Source: Laccaria trichodermophora (lineage: Eukaryota > Basidiomycota > Agaricomycetes > Agaricales > Hydnangiaceae). From it: 64,000 nt of DNA. The notes beneath the pieces were generated by a model, which searched no databases, was not told where the DNA came from, and worked only from the letters and a program-made list of their open reading frames with translations. Shown in pieces: positions 59,101 through 64,000 of this stretch. A program made the translations under genes and the position numbers. Position 1 is the first letter of the stretch, and each line of letters begins with the position of its first letter. Location: positions 62,001 through 126,000 of the forward strand of contig JACTVC010000010.1 in the NCBI GenBank assembly GCA_018417955.1, read 5' to 3'.

Positions 59101-61309
59101 ATGTTTTCTCAAACTTGCTGACCACAATGGTACAGTTACTTCAGTTGCATTTTCTTCTGATGGCAGGCACATTGTCTCTGGATCTCATGACAAGACAGTC
59201 AGAGTGTGGGATGCTCAGACAGGGAAGAGTGTCATAGATCCTCTCAAAGGCCATGATCATGGGGTTACTTCAGTTGCATTTTCTCCTGATGGCAGGCACA
59301 TTGTCTCTGGATCTTATGACAAGACAGTCAGAGTGTGGGATGCTCAGACAGGGAAGAGTGTCATAGATCCTCTCAAAGGCCATGATGGTTGGGTTACTTC
59401 AGTTGCATTTTCTCCTGATGGCAGGCAAATTGTCTCTGGATCTCGTGACAAGACAGTCAGAGTGTGGGATGCTCAGACAGGGAAGAGTGTCATAGATCCT
59501 CTCAAAGGCCATGATGATGGGGTTACTTCAGTTGCATTTTCTCCTGATGGCAGGCAAATTGTCTCTGGATCTCGTGACAAGACAGTCAGAGTGTGGGATG
59601 CTCAGACAGGGAAGAGTGTCATAGATCCACTCAAAGGCCATGGTCATGGGGTTACTTCAGTTGCATTTTCCCCTGATGGCAGGCACATTGTCTCTGGATC
59701 TGATGACAAGACAGTCAGAGTGTGGGATGCTCAGACAGGGAAGAGTGTCATAGATCCTCTCAAAGGCTATGATGGTTGGATCACTACAGTTGCATTTTCT
59801 CCTGATGGCAGGCACATTGTCTCTGGATCTTATGACAATACAGTTAGAGTGTGGGATGCTCAGACAGGGAAGAGTGTCATAGATCCTCTCAAAGGCCATG
59901 ATCATGGGGTTACTTCAGTTGCATTTTTTCCTGATGGCAGGCACATTGTCTCTGGATCTCATGACAAGACAGTCAGAGTGTGGGATGCTCAGACAGGGAA
60001 GAGTGTCATAGATCCTCTCAAAGGCCATGATGATGGGGTTACTTCAGTTGCATTTTCTCCTGATGGCAGGCACATTGTCTCTGGATCTCATGACAAGACA
60101 GTCAGAGTGTGGGATGCTCAGACAGGGAAGAGTGTTATAGATCCTCTCAAAGGCCATGATTATATGGTTAATTCAGTTGCATTTTCTCTTGATGGCAGGC
60201 AAATTGTCTCTGGATCTCATGACAAGACAGTCAGAGTGTGGGATGCTCAGACAGGGAAGAGTGTCATAGATCCTCTCAAAGGCCATAATGGTACAGTTAC
60301 TTCAGTTGCATTTTCTCCTGATGGCAGGCACATTGTGTCTGGATCTCATGACAATACAGTCAGAGTGTGGGATGCTCAGACAGGGAAGAGTGTCATAGAT
60401 CCTCTCAAAGGCCATGATGGTTGGGTTACTTCAGTTGCATTTTCTCCTGATGGCAGGCACATTGTCTCTGGATCTGATGACAAGACAGTCAGAGTGTGGG
60501 ATGCTCAGACAGGGAAGAGTGTCATAGATCCTCTCAAAGGCCATGATCATGGGGTTACTTCAGTTGCATTTTCTCCTGATGGCAGGCACATTGTCTCTGG
60601 ATCTTATGACAAGACAGTCAGAGTGTGGGATGCTCAGACAGGGAAGAGTGTTATAGATCCTCTCAAAGGCCATGATTATATGGTTAATTCAGTTGCATTT
60701 TCTCTTGATGGCAGGCAAATTGTCTCTGGATCTCATGACAAGACAGTCAGAGTGTGGGATGCTCAGACAGGGAAGAGTGTCATAGATCCTCTTAAAGGCC
60801 ATGATGATGGGGTTACTTCAGTTGCATTTTCTCCTGATGGCAGGCACATTGTCTCTGGATCTGATGACAAGACAGTTAGAGTGTGGGATGCTCAGACAGG
60901 TCACACAATCATGGATCCCTTCACCGTGGCTTGTCTTTCTTCTTGTTCTACCTCAAAAATTCCTGTTGGAACACCAGTCTTTCCCACACATTTCAAGAAT
61001 GGAAACAGTATTCATATGTCTGACTGTTATAAAAATTCTTCTTCTTATTCTTGTGACATATCATTGTTAAGAATTTGTCATCTTGATGGCAATTGGGTCA
61101 TGCTGCCAAATGATACCTATCTCTTATGGGTGCCAGACAAAAATAAATTTGGTTTGGTCTGGCCAAGAACAACAGTTGTGATTGGTTGCCCTTCCACTTC
61201 ACTTCAGTTTGAAAACTTTGTTCATGGTACAAATTGGAGCCAGTGTTTTTCATCAGAACATGATCCCATTCAAGGGGAAATTGAACCTGTTGATTTCACA
61301 GTCTGGTAG
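56185..61309 (+). CDS. NACHT-WD40 NLR-like STAND protein with 14 nearly identical repeats
   Basis: Nine exons (56185-56394, 56453-56595, 56653-56776, 56841-56895, 56949-57056, 57114-57187, 57240-57302, 57362-58843, 58892-61309) give an exact 1558-residue frame. The N-terminal 255 residues are helical with an Asn-rich start and no named effector domain. The NACHT core follows: P-loop GSPGSGKTT (about 308), Walker B LLVVVDALDECD (about 405), sensor LKLLITSRR and a winged-helix region ending about 750. Residues 835-1435 are 14 WD40 repeats of exactly 43 residues (129 bp each). A 125-residue C-terminal segment (YLLWVPDKNKFGLVWPRTTV, then FVHGTNWSQC) is typical of Agaricomycete NACHT-WD40 proteins. 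Such STAND proteins act as ligand-triggered switches in fungal non-self recognition and programmed cell death. The low GC and CpG content begins within this gene, after exon 2. Confidence 0.93.
59135..60934 (+). repeat. 14 tandem 129-bp WD40-coding repeats
   Basis: The phrase GTTACTTCAGTTGCATTTTC recurs (with few changes) every 129 bp from 59135 to 60812. Units differ mainly at a few codons: those after the unit-end GH (HDHG, HDGW, HDDG, HDYM, HNGT), one residue in GS(H/Y/R/D)D, K/N in D(K/N)T, and H/Q in GR(H/Q)I. Repeats 9 and 13 share HDYM-VNSVAFSLDGRQ and the GTTATAG variant of GTCATAG, exactly four units apart (516 bp), showing a block copy. Confidence 0.95.
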
Positions 61310-62021
61310 AATTGAACTTTATAGCATATGTGATATCTCATTTATCAATGTCTTTAATCACTCTTCTGTCATTTATCACTCTCTTGTATGCCTTTTTCAA
61401 TCATGATATGACATATAACAAACCTTATGAGTGTATTCTTCTATAGAATGTAAAGAATCCAATGACTACTGTGAGAATTCAACCTTTGAAATGACAGGCA
61501 ATAAAAAGTTAACAGGTAACACCTCACTCATGGTCAATTTAGCAGAGGCATTTTCCTTTTTAAATTATCTATTACTACAGGCAGAGTTAAGTTTTAATGA
61601 TCAAAAAACAAATATAGACATTGTGAAAATCTTTCAACTTCACAGATCTGAAGAGGGATACAAAACTAGCTGGGATAAGATGATTCCAGCTTAGACTGTC
61701 ACACTGCAGAAATATATATTTCTGGTCTGGGATGGACTTAGAATATATTTTGCAGCTGGGATTGACCAAAGGTATATTTCTTCAGCCACTATGGGTGTTT
61801 GGGGTCCCAGTTTTTAAAAAAACTTGGTAATTTTTTTTTGGATGGGGGATATATTTTCTAGGTAATTTACCTATCATTCTTTAGGGTTTTGGCCACCATT
61901 TCTTGAAATTTTTGTAGCATACATATGAGTGGTTCTTTAACTCTCTGTAGGATAGTGTTCTTCTGACTCAAGCAATGGAGTTGATGTAATATTGATTTGC
62001 CAGACACAACATTGGAGGGGA

Positions 62022-62134
62022 AAGCTGGTAAGTTAGTTGTTGGAGTATTTGGTGAGGGTGGGTGTTGTTGTTGGAGTACTTGATGAGGAAAGCTGGTAAG
62101 TTGGTTGTTGGAGTACTTGGTGAGGGAAGCTGGG
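62022..62134. repeat. Short tandem minisatellite
   Basis: About two and a half imperfect copies of a unit related to AAGCTGGTAAGTTGGTTGTT followed by GGAGTACTTGGTGAGG, at 62022-62134. Confidence 0.7.
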
Positions 62135-62139
62135 AGTTT

Positions 62140-62385
62140 CACATCAGTACAACTATTCATACTCCATATATCAGTACAACCATCTATACTTTAATACCAT
62201 CTTTTCATCAGTGCATGCATACCCATCATACTACTAATACCAGTACTACCATCTATAGTTTGATATAATATTTTTCTCAGTGCATGTACATGCATTATAC
62301 TACATATATCAGTACAACCACCTATAGTTCGTCTTTTCCTCGTGCATGTACCCATCATATTACATATCTTTGGTGTGCATATATT
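62140..62385. repeat. Imperfect tandem repeat, about 100-bp unit
   Basis: Units with TCAGTACAACCATCTATA, then TTTTC(A/T)CAGTGCATGTA(C/T)C and CATCATA(C/T)TAC, are repeated about two and a half times with substitutions and small gaps. Confidence 0.6.
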
Positions 62386-63030
62386 TCCTGCATATAATAA
62401 AATATTTCTCCTTATATTCACAATTCTTTACATATATACAGTATGTATATACAAAGTACATTTATCATATATATTCTCAGTATGTATGTAGAGCATGGAT
62501 ATATATTTGTACCTGAAATATATGTACAGGATACTGTATATATATTGAGCCCCTATCATCTACAGTCATGCATTTTCATAGCTGTTACGAAATTCATCTG
62601 GAAGTCCTAGCATTTCAACTGCTTCAAGTAACTCTGTCTCCTCACCATCCTCCTCTTCCTCTTCCTCTTCCTCTTCATCACTATCATTCTCTTCATCACT
62701 TTCCATATCATTCTCTAACATCATTTCTAAAACCTCCAATTTTCTAACATGTGCCAGTTCCTCCAAAGTAAGACCTCCAATGTGGATTCGTTGTCTTATA
62801 TGGAACAACTAGTTGCACTTTATCTTACCAGACAATGCAAAGATGTGCCAAATTGTATGCATGCAAATCCAGTTGGTAAAGAACATCTTCATTTTGCTCA
62901 CAAGCCATAGCCTTCATAACACATTGCCATTCCTCCATAAACCATTCCTGCATTGCACTGCATTCATAGGAAAGACATTGCAATTCTTCCTTGCATCAAT
63001 CTAGTTCCAGCATTGCTTTGATACCATTGC

Positions 63031-63356
63031 ATTGATACAGGTGAAACATTTCAACTGTATAAAATCTGATTTTTGTGATTTTACCATTAAAAGGTCTTCT
63101 CTGTAACTACACTACAGACAATTGTAATGATATAGAGAGTCTTTGAACATACCCAGTTCAGTAGACTGAAAGTGCACATGCATCGAGTCTAAATGTAGGA
63201 CAAAGGCTTTGGACCTGGCAGCAGTATGCATCCTGACATTATACTTGGAGCCTACCTAAGATTCAACCACTATGAAATAGAGTACAAAGAGACTCTAGAG
63301 TAAACCACCCAACACAGGGAACAAGATTGCATTACTACCAAGGGTTTAGAAACATG
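63031..63356. repeat. Direct repeat, copy 1
   Basis: About 326 bp (from ATTGATACAG to AGAAACATG) that recurs at 63581-63912 in the same orientation with scattered substitutions and small indels. No coding capacity seen. The pair may be the ends of a transposon (an LTR-like arrangement with about 225 bp between) or a tandem copy. Confidence 0.8.
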
Positions 63357-63580
63357 TAATGGATTTTAAAATTGGGAACTCCGTCTTTTATCTTGCAATA
63401 AAACTACCAAGACTTCTAGAGGATAAACTACATGGGGACATTATGAAATAATGTTCTACTACTAAAAAGACTATACTACAACTATGTGGTATATGTATGG
63501 GGACCAAGCATGGCTTGCAGCCATGTAAAGAGTCAAGTATGGCAATTCCTGCATATGCATCAAAAGTGATGTGTCATATC

Positions 63581-63912
63581 ATTGATATGGGTGAAACATA
63601 TTCAACTGTATAAAATCTGATTTTCGCAATTTTACCATTAAAAGGTCTTCTCTGTAAATACACTAAGTACAGTTACAATGATATAGAGAGTCTATGAACA
63701 TACTCAGCTCAGTAGACTAAAAGTGCAGATGCGAGTCTGAATGTAGGACAAAGGCCTTGGAGCTGGCGCAGTATGCACCATGACATTATACTTGGAGCCT
63801 ATCTAAGATTCACCCACTATGAAATAGAGTACAAAGAGTACAAAGAGACTCTAGAGTAAACCATCTAATGCAGGGACAAGATTGCATTACTACCAAGGGT
63901 TTAGAAACATGG
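63581..63912. repeat. Direct repeat, copy 2
   Basis: About 332 bp matching copy 1, with an internal duplication of the phrase GTACAAAGA (near 63830-63845) and small deletions. The copy runs to 63912, just before a hairpin at the window end. Confidence 0.8.
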
Positions 63913-63937
63913 TGTACTTTACCCTCCCCCACGGATT

Positions 63938-63986
63938 CCAGATGGACTCCAGATGGACTCCATAAATCCATCTGGACTCCATCTGG
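63938..63986. repeat. Near-perfect hairpin of two 20-bp arms
   Basis: CCAGATGGACTCCAGATGGA and its complement-like partner (63967-63986) pair with one mismatch around a loop of about 9 nt. Each arm itself contains the direct repeat CCAGATGGA. It could be a terminal inverted repeat of a small transposon cut by the window end. Confidence 0.7.
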
Positions 63987-64000
63987 AAAAGACCTCACCC

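Larger units (their letters stand above)
61310..64000. other. AT-rich, CpG-poor region without a supported gene
   Basis: No open frame has both an ATG and a domain. The frame at 62566-62808 (minus) codes a Glu/Asp run and begins with TTG; it may be a remnant of a transposase N-terminus but I cannot support that. The region carries the tandem and direct repeats listed separately, and probably belongs to a transposon-rich compartment. Confidence 0.55.

Noticed and set aside
62566..62808. Acidic minus-strand frame resembling the N-terminus of a transposase
   Set aside because: Starts with TTG rather than ATG, is only about 80 codons and the similarity is low-complexity Glu/Asp; no catalytic domain follows.

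Overview
The window looks like chromosomal DNA of a mushroom-forming basidiomycete (Agaricomycetes). The reasons are genes cut by many 45-65 nt introns with GT-AG (occasionally GC-AG) borders and CTNA-type branch points, FunK1-type fungal kinases, small secreted Kre9/Knh1-like proteins, a Bzz1 F-BAR protein and a NACHT-WD40 STAND gene. Exon models were built by hand. Most close exactly in frame from ATG to stop, which is the main support for them.

Layout. 0.9-2.4 kb (-): F-box-like gene with a damaged 3' half. 4.2-5.3 kb (+): decayed copy of a Zn2Cys6 transcription-factor gene. 6.9-10.1 kb (+): the intact relative, 13 exons. 10.3-11.7 kb (+): CAF1/POP2 deadenylase of the CCR4-NOT complex. 13.4-16.5 kb (-): Bzz1-like F-BAR/C1/SH3-SH3 protein. 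18.7-19.4 kb (+): small secreted double-psi beta-barrel protein. 20.9-22.9 kb (-): two Kre9/Knh1-like secreted proteins. 25.2 kb (-): tRNA-Ser(GCU). 25.7-30.6 kb (+): Rif1-like protein A. 31.1-31.9 kb (+): uncharacterised protein with a nuclease-fold-like motif. 32.5-34.9 kb (+): FunK1 kinase. 35.6-37.7 kb (+): cyclopropane-fatty-acid-synthase-like methyltransferase. 38.0-42.7 kb (-): Rif1-like protein B. 43.6-46.0 kb (+): two more Kre9/Knh1-like proteins. 46.4-47.4 kb (-): EBP-type sterol isomerase. 49.1-50.6 kb (-): 2OG-Fe(II) oxygenase-like protein lacking its iron-binding HxD. 50.9-53.2 kb (-): FunK1 pseudogene. 56.2-61.3 kb (+): NACHT protein with 14 nearly identical WD40 repeats. 61.3-64 kb: AT-rich repeat-bearing DNA.

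Two large-scale patterns stand out. The Rif1 and Kre9/Knh1 genes form a mirror-image block (Knh-Knh-Rif1 at 20.9-30.6 kb and Rif1-Knh-Knh at 38.0-46.0 kb), as if an ancestral head-to-head cluster had been duplicated in inverted orientation. The FunK1 gene was copied separately, more recently, also inverted, together with its flanks and introns; the second copy is dead and carries an 89-bp micro-inversion. From about 56.6 kb to the end the sequence becomes AT-rich and CpG-poor, and this boundary falls inside the NLR gene.

The most unusual single feature is in the cyclopropane synthase gene, where one nucleotide flanked by perfect splice sites appears to be a complete exon. Genes here are not an operon. 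The related themes are chromatin/telomere (Rif1 pair), cell surface (four Knh-like proteins, the barrel protein), endocytosis/actin (Bzz1), mRNA decay (CAF1), lipid metabolism (CFA synthase, EBP) and self/non-self recognition (NLR).
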